The notes under the pieces: model-generated | The model's input: only the letters and a program-made list of their open reading frames with translations | Database searches by the model: none | Told to the model about the DNA's origin: nothing | In this document: in pieces, positions 1 to 6,899 of the stretch | Layout: each line of letters begins with the position of its first letter | Position numbering within the stretch: the stretch's first letter is position 1 | Source of the DNA: an uncultured Oscillospiraceae bacterium | GTDB taxonomy: Bacteria; Bacillota; Clostridia; Oscillospirales; Acutalibacteraceae | DNA length: 17,968 bases | Reading direction: 5' to 3' | Assembly (NCBI GenBank): GCA_902496265.1 | Contig: CABVAD010000004.1 | Coordinates: 1-17,968 of the forward strand | Made by a program: the position numbers and the translations under genes

Positions 1-4
1 AAGG

Positions 5-25
5 TATATTAAGTTATTATATAAT
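5..25 (+). promoter_or_regulatory. Candidate promoter / PadR operator
   Basis: An AT-rich stretch directly precedes the PadR ribosome binding site. TATATT at 5-10 could be a -10 box with its -35 lying outside the window. TATAT (5-9) and ATATA (19-23) form a small inverted repeat separated by 9 bases, and a perfect TATAAT sits at 20-25. The TATAAT is too close to the AAAGGAG ribosome binding site (27-33) to be the start signal for a normal leader. PadR repressors commonly bind AT-rich dyads at their own promoter, so autoregulation is plausible but only inferred. Confidence 0.35.
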
Positions 26-39
26 CAAAGGAGCTGATA

Positions 40-387
40 ATGATGTCTATTGCGTCCGATATTATAAGGGAGCACACCGATACCATTATTCTGTCAAGCC
101 TTAAGGAAAAAGACAGCTACGGTTACGAGATAAACAAAAAAATAAAGCTCGCCTCAGACGGCAGGTACGAGCTTAACGAGGCGACCCTCTACACCGCCTT
201 TAAGCGGCTGGAGGACAGCGGCTGCGTGGATTCCTATTGGGGAAACGAGCAATCGAGCGCAAGGCGCAAATATTATCATCTGACCGCGCTCGGGGCTGAA
301 ACCTGCGACAGGCTTTTGGAGGAATGGAAAACGGCAAAAAAAATAATCGATACGCTTATCAATTCGGAGGATGAAGAAAATGAATGA
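40..387 (+). CDS. PadR family transcriptional regulator
   Basis: A 115-aa winged-helix DNA-binding protein of the small PadR subfamily, whose members are usually about 105-120 aa. Visible marks are the YGYEI segment near residue 27, the recognition-helix region ATLYTAFKRLEDSG (about 48-61), the wing RRKYYHLTALG (about 75-85) and an acidic C-terminal dimerisation helix. The ribosome binding site AAAGGAG at 27-33 is 6 bases before ATG 40 and 9 before ATG 43, so either may start. It overlaps the next gene by a few bases and heads a three-gene cassette with a HAAS-like membrane protein and a DUF4097 protein. In Bacillota this trio is usually read as an envelope-responsive unit repressed by its PadR protein. 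The ligand or stress is unknown. Confidence 0.93.
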   Translation: MMSIASDIIREHTDTIILSSLKEKDSYGYEINKKIKLASDGRYELNEATLYTAFKRLEDSGCVDSYWGNEQSSARRKYYHLTALGAETCDRLLEEWKTAKKIIDTLINSEDEENE

Positions 388-1042
388 GAAATTACGCGCA
401 TATGTGGAGGAGCTGTTTAAAAACGCTCCGAAAACCAAGCAGACGGTTGAAATAAAGGAGGAAATTCTCCAAAACACAATCGACCGATACAACGACCTGA
501 TTAAGGAGGGGCGCACGCCCGAGGCGGCTTATAACATTTCTGTCGCGGGTATAGGCGACGTGAGCCACTTAATCGACAGCTTGGTAGCGCCCGTCGCCTC
601 CTCGGGCTACACAAGGGAGGAAATCGCCGCGAATGAGAAAAAACGCACTATACTTTTGGCGGTCGCCGTCGCGCTTTACATTCTCTGCGTAATTCCGCCG
701 ATTATCTGCGACGAGCTGGGCGCGCCGGATTTCGTGGGAGCAACCCTTTTGTTCGTAATAGTTGCGCTTGCAACCTCGCTTATAATATACCGAAACGGTA
801 TTAAGCTTAAATATAATAAAAGCGACGGCACGGTGGTCGAGGATTTCAAGGAATGGAATCGCGATACCAAGGAAAGGCGTTCGGTTATTTCGGCGATAAA
901 CGGTGCAATTTGGTCGCTTACCCTTGTAGCTTACTTTTTAGTAAGCTTTCTGACGGGCGCGTGGTATATAAGCTGGCTTATATTCTTAATAGGCGGCGCG
1001 GTTACAGGTATCGTTAAAGCGATATTTGATTTAACAAGGTAG
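380..1042 (+). CDS. HAAS/DUF1700-like integral membrane protein
   Basis: A 220-aa membrane protein. Residues 1-70 form a helical soluble domain of the DUF1700 / HAAS / permease-prefix kind, with the characteristic RTPEAA...GDVSHLID segment near 45-66. Four hydrophobic helices follow at about 89-110, 117-138, 170-191 and 194-214, with a charged loop (about 140-169) between the second and third. ATG 380 is preferred over ATG 371 because GGAGG at 366-370 abuts 371 but lies 9 bases before 380. The gene overlaps the padR end by 8 bases and stops 9 bases before the DUF4097 start, so the three are probably co-transcribed and translationally coupled. HAAS domains are thought to relay signals to partner membrane proteins; the role here is inferred from context. 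Confidence 0.82.
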   Translation: MNEKLRAYVEELFKNAPKTKQTVEIKEEILQNTIDRYNDLIKEGRTPEAAYNISVAGIGDVSHLIDSLVAPVASSGYTREEIAANEKKRTILLAVAVALYILCVIPPIICDELGAPDFVGATLLFVIVALATSLIIYRNGIKLKYNKSDGTVVEDFKEWNRDTKERRSVISAINGAIWSLTLVAYFLVSFLTGAWYISWLIFLIGGAVTGIVKAIFDLTR

Positions 1043-1051
1043 GTGGAATAT

Positions 1052-1921
1052 ATGAAAACATCAGCGGTTATAAGAATAGTTATATGGTCGCTTGTCGCCT
1101 TAATTTTGACAGGCGTGCTGGTCGCGGGAGTCGTGCTTAAAGGCTTTTGGGGCGGCTTGGGCGATTTTTCGATAGGCGTTACGGGAAACGTCTATTCGGG
1201 AGATTATAATATAGGCGGCGGCAGTATTACCGAGCCGATAAACGCCGTAGAGGTTGACTGGGTGAGCGGAAAGGTTGATATTTCGGTCTATGACGGGGAT
1301 ACAACCGAGATCAGTGAAAATGAGATTTCAGAGGAGGATTACAAATTAAGGTACAGGGTCGAAAACGGCAGATTGACGGTACATTCCGAAAAATCGGGCT
1401 TTAACTTCGGGATTATAAGAAGACCCAAAAAGGAGCTTACAATAAAAATCCCCCGCACGTATGCGGAGAATTTAAAGGAAATTAAAATCAGTTCCACCTC
1501 GGCGGATATTAATATAAACGGTCTTACCGTTTTAGAAAGCGCCGAAACAGACACCGTAAGCGGCAGGGTCACGGCGGCGGATTTCAACGCCGTCTCGCTC
1601 GAGTGCGACACGGTAAGCGGAGATATAAAGGTATCGGGCGCGATAGAACGCTTTGATTTGGACAGCACCTCCGGCTCGGCTCAAATCACAACCTCCGTAC
1701 CGCTTAAGAGGCTTGAAACCGACACCGTAAGCGGCAATGTTACGGTTACTCTGCCCGAAAACAGCAGTTTTGCGCTCCGATTTGACACGGTGAGCGGCGA
1801 CCTTGACTCCGAATTACCGCTTACTAAGAAAAACGGAAAGCATATTTGTAATGACGGTTCGGCGGAATTTGAAGCCGACAGCACAAGCGGCGATTTTACG
1901 GTTAAAAAATTCGGATTCTGA
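1052..1921 (+). CDS. DUF4097 beta-strand repeat protein, membrane anchored
   Basis: A 289-aa protein with an N-terminal membrane helix (about 5-28) and an extracytoplasmic region rich in the DUF4097 signature. Repeats of the type [T/F/L/C]D[T/S][V/T]SG occur near residues 167, 185, 203, 223, 244 and 275, with related turns near 71 and 147. The spacing of about 18-21 residues suggests stacked beta rungs. ATG 1052 is chosen because AGGTGG at 1041-1046 sits 5 bases upstream; the upstream in-frame GTG at 1043 lies inside that ribosome binding site. It is the last gene of the PadR cassette and is followed by a long hairpin. DUF4097 domains occur in envelope-stress proteins of the LiaX kind; function here is inferred from family and context. 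Confidence 0.88.
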   Translation: MKTSAVIRIVIWSLVALILTGVLVAGVVLKGFWGGLGDFSIGVTGNVYSGDYNIGGGSITEPINAVEVDWVSGKVDISVYDGDTTEISENEISEEDYKLRYRVENGRLTVHSEKSGFNFGIIRRPKKELTIKIPRTYAENLKEIKISSTSADININGLTVLESAETDTVSGRVTAADFNAVSLECDTVSGDIKVSGAIERFDLDSTSGSAQITTSVPLKRLETDTVSGNVTVTLPENSSFALRFDTVSGDLDSELPLTKKNGKHICNDGSAEFEADSTSGDFTVKKFGF

Positions 1922-1928
1922 AATTAAC

Positions 1929-1977
1929 GGGGCTGTCGCAAGTGAGTAAAATCACGGGCGACAGCCCTGTTGTCTAA
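1929..1977 (+). terminator. Long hairpin, probable terminator of PadR cassette
   Basis: GGGCTGTCGC at 1930-1939 pairs perfectly with GCGACAGCCC at 1958-1967. Inside it GTGA (1942-1945) pairs with TCAC (1952-1955), leaving a 2x2 internal loop and a 6-base loop. The base of the stem is 8 bases after the stop codon of the DUF4097 gene. The following TGTTGTCTAAT is only moderately T-rich, so efficiency is uncertain. The hairpin could also block minus-strand readthrough from mrp. Confidence 0.6.
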
Positions 1978-2063
1978 TATCTGATTCCTTATGTCTAAAT
2001 CCGTAGGGAAGGCATTTATGCCTTCAGTTTGATAACATCTAACGTCTAATGTCTAACCTCTAA
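1971..2063. repeat. Degenerate heptanucleotide (xxTCTAA) array, interrupted
   Basis: Two blocks of 7-bp units lie between convergent genes. The first block runs in strict phase: TGTCTAA (1971), TATCTGA (1978), TTCCTTA (1985), TGTCTAA (1992). The second block has CATCTAA (2036), CGTCTAA (2043), TGTCTAA (2050) and CCTCTAA (2057). A 37-base hairpin element (1999-2035) separates them. No open reading frame or promoter is seen in the array. Confidence 0.75.
2000..2031 (+). repeat. GTAGGG hairpin element, copy 1
   Basis: CGTAGGG is followed by a perfect 8-bp stem, GAAGGCAT (2008-2015) pairing with ATGCCTTC (2018-2025), then AGTTT. The layout (CGTAGGG, hairpin, GTTT tail) matches the two elements at 15070-15141, although the stem sequence differs. 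It sits between two blocks of the heptanucleotide array. It may act as a hairpin for either converging transcript; no U-run is present. Confidence 0.55.
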
Positions 2064-2076
2064 ATTGCCTTCCGCA

Positions 2077-2919
2077 TCAGCCCTTTAGTTTTTCGGCAAT
2101 GTAAGCGGCGGCGCTTTCTAAGTAATCGCAGGTAAAGCGTTCAAACTCGCCGTTATCCACCATAGCGGTAAGCGAAGGGTCAATCGGCATTTTGCCTAAG
2201 AGCGGCACGCCGATTTCCTCGGCTACGCTCTCGCTTCCCGAGCCGAAAAGCTCGATTTTCTTTCCGCAGTCGGGGCAAATGACATAGCTCATATTCTCGA
2301 TAATTCCGAGTACGGGAATATTCATCATTTGCGCCATATTGCAGGCTTTTTTAACGATTAGCGAAACCAAATCCTGCGGCGAGGTCACTATTACCGCGCC
2401 GTCAAGCGGAATTGTCTGAAAAACGGTTAGCGGCACGTCACCCGTTCCGGGCGGGCAGTCGATAATAAGATAATCAAGGTCTCCCCAAACAACGTCGGTC
2501 CAGAACTGCTTTACCGCCCCCGCGATAACAGGGCCGCGCCAAAGCACGGGGGAGTCCTTTTGCTCAAGCATCATATTAATTGAGATGATTTTAATGCCTG
2601 TCCCCGTCTCGGCGGGAAGTATTCCTATTTCGTTCTGCATAGCGCGGGAATTAACTCCGAAGGTTTTGGGAATAGACGGGCCTGTAATATCCGCGTCGAG
2701 AATCCCGACGCTGTACCCCATTCTGTTAAGCAGTACCGCGAGCATCGAGGCCGTCATTGACTTGCCGACGCCGCCCTTGCCGCTTACAACTCCGATAACG
2801 TGCTTTATGCTGTTGTATTCGCCTGTCGGCTCAATAAGGCTTTCGGGCTCGCGGGAGGAACAGCTTTCTTTGCAGGACGAGCAGTTTCCCGAACAGCCGT
2901 TACTTTTTGTTTCAGACAT
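2077..2919 (-). CDS. Mrp/ApbC-family Fe-S cluster carrier P-loop ATPase
   Basis: A 280-aa cytoplasmic MinD-like ATPase that carries or delivers Fe-S clusters to apoproteins. The deviant Walker A motif GKGGVGKS is at residues 47-54, DADITGPS at about 75-82, the Walker B region CPPGTGD at about 155-161, and the cluster-binding CPDC at 215-218 near the C-terminus. The N-terminus has four cysteines (9, 13, 16, 20) before the ATPase domain, a Cys-rich extension reminiscent of Nbp35-type proteins and common in anaerobic Clostridia. AAGGAG lies 8 bases before the start codon, and a good promoter lies just upstream. It appears monocistronic, convergent with the PadR cassette. It may help mature Fe-S proteins such as PyrK, but that link is only inferred. 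Confidence 0.93.
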   Translation of the reverse strand: MSETKSNGCSGNCSSCKESCSSREPESLIEPTGEYNSIKHVIGVVSGKGGVGKSMTASMLAVLLNRMGYSVGILDADITGPSIPKTFGVNSRAMQNEIGILPAETGTGIKIISINMMLEQKDSPVLWRGPVIAGAVKQFWTDVVWGDLDYLIIDCPPGTGDVPLTVFQTIPLDGAVIVTSPQDLVSLIVKKACNMAQMMNIPVLGIIENMSYVICPDCGKKIELFGSGSESVAEEIGVPLLGKMPIDPSLTAMVDNGEFERFTCDYLESAAAYIAEKLKG

Positions 2920-2950
2920 TTTTAAGTCTCCTTGTTTTCAAATTAAAACC

Positions 2951-2979
2951 ATTATAGCATAAATCTGTAAAATTAACAA
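2951..2979 (-). promoter_or_regulatory. Promoter of mrp-family gene
   Basis: On the minus strand a -35 box TTGTTA (2974-2979) and a perfect -10 box TATAAT (2951-2956) are separated by 17 bases. TGC immediately precedes the -10 box, giving an extended -10. Transcription would begin about 25 bases before the start codon at 2919. Confidence 0.75.
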
Positions 2980-3013
2980 GTATGATAAACCCGATTGCGG
3001 CAAATTAATGTAC

Positions 3014-3052
3014 GAAAAAAACACCTTGAGTTTAATACTCCAGGTGTTTTTT
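3014..3052 (-). terminator. Bidirectional intrinsic terminator after S1-domain gene
   Basis: A stem of 10 positions with one mismatch, CACCTTGAGT (3022-3031) against ACTCCAGGTG (3037-3046), with a 5-base loop. It is flanked by an A-run at 3015-3021 and a T-run at 3047-3052, so it has a U-tract in either direction. It begins 9 bases past the stop codon of the S1-domain gene. Confidence 0.88.
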
Positions 3053-3060
3053 GAAGGAAA

Positions 3061-3984
3061 TTATCCGCAGAATTTTGTTGAAATGCGCTTACAGCAGTCC
3101 TCGGGCGAGTAATCCCATTCACTCAGCGAATCACCCGTATAAAAATATTTTATTTCGGGTGAATAGGAGCTGTCAAAGCTGTCAATAATAATCAGTTTGA
3201 TCTTCATTTTCTCGCGGATTATGCTTTTTATATAAACGCTCGCCTTCTGACCGATGAAAACATCCTCTCTCGGCTCTGCAAGCCCTGCCAAATTAGGGGT
3301 GAGCTCCACAAAAACGCCGTAATCCTCCACGCTTCTGACAACTCCCGTCACCGTCTGCCCCGCCGAGAAAAGGGCGGCGTTTTCCTCCCAAGTGCCTAAA
3401 AGCTCCTTGTGGGAAAGGGTGATTTTGCCGTCCTCGGCTATGCTTTTAATAATAACCCTTATGCTCTCCCCGACCGAAAAACGGTCGGAGGGGTGGGAAA
3501 TGCGCGAAACCGAAATAGCGTCTATAGGTAAGAGCGCGATATTGCCGCAGCCTATATCGCAAAACGCGCCGAAGGACTCAAGGTGGGTCACCCTCGCGTC
3601 TATTATATCCCCGATTTTGCGGTCGGTCATTATGTAATTTTTGCAAAGCTCCTGAGCCCTTTTGCGGGATAGCAGGGCGTAAAGCTTGCCGTTCTCGTCG
3701 GTCTTAAGAGCGGTTATAACAAAGCAGACGGGCTTGCCTACGCGGGAAATAAGCGCGATATCCCGCGTTGAGCCGTCCGAAATGCCTATAGCCCCCTCTT
3801 CGCGGGGGATAACTCCCTTAACACAGCCGAGATTCACAATAAGATTGTGCGCCGCGTCGCACATCGTCACCACAGCCTCAAGCACCGTTTGCCTTGCCTG
3901 TGCCTCGGCAAGCAAGGTCGGGGTGAATACTTTTCCTTTTTCCGTGATACTGCCTAAACAACCCTCCGGATAAAAACCGTTCAT
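3061..3984 (-). CDS. S1-domain RNA-binding protein (ribosomal protein S1-like)
   Basis: A 307-aa protein with S1/OB-fold RNA-binding repeats. The clearest are residues 124-193 (GDIIDARVTHLESFGAFCDIG ending ITLSHKELLGTW) and 208-268 (GQTVTGVVRSVEDYGVFVEL). A more divergent S1-like region lies at about 35-110 (LIVNLGCVKGVIP). The architecture resembles a short clostridial S1 or S1-like protein, probably acting in translation or RNA binding; it is shorter than the six-domain S1 of Proteobacteria. ATG 3984 is preferred over GTG 3996 because AAAGG abuts the GTG but lies 9-11 bases before the ATG. It is a single gene with its own -10 box, a structured leader and a terminator. It could be annotated as rpsA, but no symbol is assigned because the match is at domain level only. 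Confidence 0.85.
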   Translation of the reverse strand: MNGFYPEGCLGSITEKGKVFTPTLLAEAQARQTVLEAVVTMCDAAHNLIVNLGCVKGVIPREEGAIGISDGSTRDIALISRVGKPVCFVITALKTDENGKLYALLSRKRAQELCKNYIMTDRKIGDIIDARVTHLESFGAFCDIGCGNIALLPIDAISVSRISHPSDRFSVGESIRVIIKSIAEDGKITLSHKELLGTWEENAALFSAGQTVTGVVRSVEDYGVFVELTPNLAGLAEPREDVFIGQKASVYIKSIIREKMKIKLIIIDSFDSSYSPEIKYFYTGDSLSEWDYSPEDCCKRISTKFCG

Positions 3985-4011
3985 TATTTTTGTCACCTTT
4001 CTTTTTTAGGC

Positions 4012-4069
4012 CGACGGGAGTCAACCCGCCGCGCCCATACATTCGGCATTGCCGCTATACAAAATTATA
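4012..4069 (-). promoter_or_regulatory. -10 box and structured leader of S1-domain gene
   Basis: A perfect minus-strand TATAAT lies at 4064-4069; no good -35 box is visible at 16-18 bases. The leader holds a small hairpin CGGC-AAT-GCCG (4044-4054). A stronger 7-bp hairpin follows, with arms at 4025-4031 and 4012-4018 and a 6-base loop. One pair of the latter is G-U in the minus-strand RNA but A-C in the opposite RNA, which favours a minus-strand transcript. It ends about 15 bases before the ribosome binding site. S1-family genes are often autoregulated at their leaders; this is inference. Confidence 0.5.
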
Positions 4070-4110
4070 TGTCCCAAAAGGCGCAAAAATGAGAGAATTA
4101 TGTCCGATAT

Positions 4111-4144
4111 AAAAAAAAATAAGGCGGTTTTTTTACACGCCTTA
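4111..4144 (-). terminator. Intrinsic terminator of the pyr operon
   Basis: On the minus strand a 7-bp stem TAAGGCG / CGCCTTA (arms at 4138-4144 and 4120-4126) is followed at once by nine U residues (A-run 4111-4119 on the plus strand). It starts about 20 bases after the pyrI stop codon. A T-run at 4146-4151 on the plus strand suggests it may also work in the other direction. Confidence 0.88.
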
Positions 4145-4164
4145 CTTTTTTGACAAATTGCGAT

Positions 4165-4581
4165 TTATTTCGCCTTTGTTTCGCAGTATATGCAGCGGTA
4201 TACCCGCCGCTGTCTGTCGGTTAATTTAAAAATCTGCGGCAGCTCCTGCTCGGTCGCCGAGATACAGCGCGGGTTTTTGCAAACAAGCACGTTTGTAAGC
4301 CTTTCGGGCAGTCCGATGGTCTTTTTCTCGGCAGTTTTGCCGTCTTTTATTATGTTTACCGTAACGTCCGGGTCTACAAAGCCCAAAATATCTGTGTCAA
4401 CGTCAAAGTCGGAGTCGATTTTTATAATGTCCTTTTTACCCATCTTGCGGCTTGCGACATTTTTTATAAGCGCCACCGAGCAGTCAAGGGAGTCGAGCCC
4501 CAAAAGCTTGTAAAGCTCCATTCCCTTGCCCGCGGTAATGTGGTCTATTACAATTCCGTTTTTTATCGAGTCAATATTCAT
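4165..4581 (-). CDS. pyrI: Aspartate carbamoyltransferase regulatory chain
   Basis: A 138-aa regulatory subunit of class B ATCase, which binds nucleotides allosterically and links catalytic trimers through a zinc domain. The N-terminal nucleotide-binding region contains GIVIDHI (9-15) and MGKKDIIKI (47-55). The zinc site has Cys 101, 106, 130 and 133. The spacing of these cysteines (5, 24, 3) is identical to that in the E. coli chain. The start ATG overlaps the pyrB stop as TAATG, and GGAG lies 8 bases upstream inside pyrB. It is the last gene of the operon, directly before the terminator. Its presence implies feedback control of ATCase by nucleotides in addition to transcriptional control. 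Confidence 0.96.
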   Translation of the reverse strand: MNIDSIKNGIVIDHITAGKGMELYKLLGLDSLDCSVALIKNVASRKMGKKDIIKIDSDFDVDTDILGFVDPDVTVNIIKDGKTAEKKTIGLPERLTNVLVCKNPRCISATEQELPQIFKLTDRQRRVYRCIYCETKAK

Positions 4582-5492
4582 TATTCTATCTCCAAAAGCA
4601 TTAAAATAAGTGCCATTCGCATATATTTGCCGTACAGCACCTGCTTGAAGTAGCAGGCGCGGGGGTCGCTGTCCACCGCAACGCTTATCTCGTTTACTCT
4701 GGGGAGCGGGTGGAGGATCTTTAAGCCCTCGCCCGCGTTTTTAAGCTTTTCGGGGGTTAAAACATAGGTGTCCTTAAGCCTTAAATAATCCTCCTCGTTG
4801 AAAAAGCGCTCCCTTTGAACGCGGGTCATATAAAGAATGTCGAGATCTTTTAAGGAATTTTCAAGGCTGTCGGTCTCGGTATAGGGTATACCTTTATCTT
4901 CAAGCGTATCCTTGACGTAACCGGGGAGTTTAAGCTCCGCGGGAGAGATAAGCACGAATTTAACCCCTGCATAGCGCGACAACGCCGCGATAAGGGAATG
5001 AACCGTTCTGCCGAATTTAAGGTCGCCGCAAAGTCCGACCGTAAGATTACTGAAACCGCCCTTTTCACGGTAGATAGTAAGCAGGTCGGCAAGGGTCTGG
5101 GTCGGGTGGTTGTGTCCCCCGTCCCCCGCGTTTATAACGGGGACGTCGGCGTTCATCGCCGCCACAAGAGGCGCGCCCTCCTTGGGGTGGCGCATAGCTA
5201 TTATATCGGCATAGCAGCTAACGGTTTTTGCAGTGTCGGCAACGCTTTCACCCTTTGCAGCAGAGGAGCTTTGGGATTCGCTGAAGCCCAAAACATTTCC
5301 GCCAAGCTCATACATCGCCGCCTCAAAGCTAAGGCGGGTTCTGGTGGACGGCTCGAAAAAGAGGGTCGCAAGCTTTTTGCCGCGGCATTTTTCGCTGTAT
5401 TTTTTAGGATTCTCTATAATATCGTTTGCGGTCTTAATAAGGCGGTCAAGCTCTTCTACCGACAGCTCGGATATATCAATTAAGCTTCTCAT
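4581..5492 (-). CDS. pyrB: Aspartate carbamoyltransferase catalytic chain
   Basis: A 303-aa catalytic subunit that condenses carbamoyl phosphate with aspartate to N-carbamoylaspartate. Visible motifs are the carbamoyl-phosphate site FFEPSTRTR (45-53), HNHPTQ (128-132), DLKFGRTVHS near 157-166, YMTRVQRERF near 221-230 and HPLPRVNEI (261-269). Length matches the family (about 300-310). ATG 5492 is chosen over GTG 5510: AAAGGAA lies 7 bases before the ATG and within any extension from the GTG. It starts 4 bases after the pyrE stop and overlaps pyrI by one base, as expected for subunits made in matching amounts. In many Bacillota pyrB leads the pyr operon, so its position near the 3' end with pyrI is a different arrangement. 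Confidence 0.97.
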   Translation of the reverse strand: MRSLIDISELSVEELDRLIKTANDIIENPKKYSEKCRGKKLATLFFEPSTRTRLSFEAAMYELGGNVLGFSESQSSSAAKGESVADTAKTVSCYADIIAMRHPKEGAPLVAAMNADVPVINAGDGGHNHPTQTLADLLTIYREKGGFSNLTVGLCGDLKFGRTVHSLIAALSRYAGVKFVLISPAELKLPGYVKDTLEDKGIPYTETDSLENSLKDLDILYMTRVQRERFFNEEDYLRLKDTYVLTPEKLKNAGEGLKILHPLPRVNEISVAVDSDPRACYFKQVLYGKYMRMALILMLLEIE

Positions 5493-5496
5493 AATT

Positions 5497-6153
5497 TTAT
5501 TCCTTTGCACCGTTTATCTGGAGATACTTCTTTATGCGGTCGACATTCTCGCGGTTTTTCCCGTCTTCCTCTAAATACTCGATAATGTCGTAAACATCGA
5601 CTACCGAATAGACAGGGAAGCCGAATTCCTCGCCGACCTCCGCCATGGCACTCTTTTCGGTCTGACCCTTTTCCTTGCGGTCAACCATAACAAATGTAGC
5701 GGCGACCTTGGTGTTTTTAAGGGAGGAAAGAATGGCCATACTCTCCCTTATCGCCGTACCCGCCGTTATAACGTCCTCAACGATTACGATTTCCTCGCCG
5801 TCGGTCGGCTTATAGCCGACAAAAACGCCGCCCTCACCGTGATCCTTTTCTTCCTTGCGGTTAAAGAAAAAGGGTACGTCAAGCCCGTTTTCCGAAAGGG
5901 CGACCGCAACCGATACCGCTATAGGAATACCCTTATAGGCAGGGCCGTAAAGCACGGTTTTTTTATTGCCTATTTTTTCAAAATAAGCCTTGGCGTAAAA
6001 CTCGCCTAATTTTCTTATCTGCTCGCCTGTTTTTATGTCCCCCGCGTTTATGAAATAGGGGATTTTTCTGCCGCTTTTTGCGGTGAAATCGCCGAACTTC
6101 AAAACTCCCGCCGACTCTAAAAATTTTATAAATTCTCTTTTGTAGCTTTCCAT
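5497..6153 (-). CDS. pyrE: Orotate phosphoribosyltransferase
   Basis: A 218-aa cytoplasmic enzyme that transfers the phosphoribosyl group of PRPP to orotate, giving OMP. The PRPP-binding motif IVIVEDVITAGTA spans residues 122-134. The catalytic-loop region FFFNRKEEKDHGEGG is at about 95-109, and YGPAYKGIP at about 69-77. GGAGAGG lies 6 bases before the ATG. The 47-base gap to pyrF is the largest inside the operon and holds a 7-bp-period repeat. pyrB begins 4 bases after its stop. Confidence 0.97.
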   Translation of the reverse strand: MESYKREFIKFLESAGVLKFGDFTAKSGRKIPYFINAGDIKTGEQIRKLGEFYAKAYFEKIGNKKTVLYGPAYKGIPIAVSVAVALSENGLDVPFFFNRKEEKDHGEGGVFVGYKPTDGEEIVIVEDVITAGTAIRESMAILSSLKNTKVAATFVMVDRKEKGQTEKSAMAEVGEEFGFPVYSVVDVYDIIEYLEEDGKNRENVDRIKKYLQINGAKE

Positions 6154-6167
6154 ATTTACCTCTCCTT

Positions 6168-6202
6168 AATAATTCCCAATTCCGCATTCCGAATTCCGAA
6201 TT
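6168..6202. repeat. Heptanucleotide (CCGAATT) array between pyrF and pyrE
   Basis: Four consecutive 7-bp units on the plus strand: CCCAATT (6175), CCGCATT (6182), CCGAATT (6189) and CCGAATT (6196), preceded by a degenerate AATAATT (6168). The array overlaps the first two transcribed bases of the pyrF stop codon and ends just before the pyrE ribosome binding site. The unit is unrelated in sequence to that at 1971-2063, but the period is the same. Confidence 0.78.
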
Positions 6203-6899
6203 AATCAACAAATTCTTCTACGCAACGCTCATATGCCGCCATAGGGTCTGCCGCCGCGGTTATCGGTCTGCCGACTACTATATAATCACTGCCGATTTCC
6301 TTTGCCTTTTCGGGTGTGGTAACGCGGGATTGGTCTCCCTTTTCGCCGTCGGCAAAGCGGATACCGGGGGTCACGGTGTAAAAAGCATTTCCGCAGGCGG
6401 AATGAACCGCCGCCGCCTCAAGCGGAGAGCAGACAACGCCGTCAAGCCCCGCCGCCTTGGCATTTTCAGCGTAGTGCATCACCACGTCCTCCATTTTGCC
6501 GTCAATTAGCAGGTCTTCGTGCATCTTTTCCTCGCTTGTGGAGGTAAGCTGGGTCACGGCGATAAGTATCGGTCTTGTGCCGTCGGGGCGGGTAAGCCCC
6601 TCAATTGCCGCCTCCATCATAGCCTTTGTTCCCGCCGCGTGGAGGTTGCACATATCAACGTCAAGGCGGGACAGCACCGCCATAGACTTTTTGACCGTAT
6701 TAGGAATATCGTGAAGCTTTAAATCGAGGAAAATTTTGTGTCCCCTCGCCTTTATTTCGCGGACAATCTGAGGTCCTTCGGCGTAAAAAAGCTCCATTCC
6801 TATCTTTACAAAGGGCTTCTTGCCTGTGAATTTGTCAAGAAAGCCTATGCAGTCCTCCTTTGAGGCAAAATCGCAGGCGATAATAACGTCCTTTCCCAT
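6201..6899 (-). CDS. pyrF: Orotidine 5'-phosphate decarboxylase
   Basis: A 232-aa TIM-barrel enzyme that decarboxylates OMP to UMP, the last step of de novo UMP synthesis. It has the group I (E. coli/B. subtilis-type) active-site motif FLDLKLHDIPNT with Asp59, Lys61 and Asp64. It also has the phosphate-binding segment VVGRPITAAADP near the C-terminus. The ATG overlaps the pyrD stop as TGATG, and GGAGGAG inside the pyrD end supplies the ribosome binding site, so translation is probably coupled. The stop codon lies at the edge of a heptanucleotide array. Confidence 0.97.
   Translation of the reverse strand: MGKDVIIACDFASKEDCIGFLDKFTGKKPFVKIGMELFYAEGPQIVREIKARGHKIFLDLKLHDIPNTVKKSMAVLSRLDVDMCNLHAAGTKAMMEAAIEGLTRPDGTRPILIAVTQLTSTSEEKMHEDLLIDGKMEDVVMHYAENAKAAGLDGVVCSPLEAAAVHSACGNAFYTVTPGIRFADGEKGDQSRVTTPEKAKEIGSDYIVVGRPITAAADPMAAYERCVEEFVD

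Noticed and set aside
20..25. TATAAT as the -10 box of the padR promoter
   Set aside because: It would start transcription within the AAAGGAG ribosome binding site. The TATATT at 5-10 fits the spacing better, though its -35 box is outside the window.
1971..2063. CRISPR-like array
   Set aside because: Units are 7 bp with no spacers of 30-40 bp between identical repeats, and there are no cas genes nearby.
5493..5510. pyrB start at GTG 5510
   Set aside because: AAAGGAA sits inside the extension and 7 bases before ATG 5492; the protein from 5492 has the normal family length.
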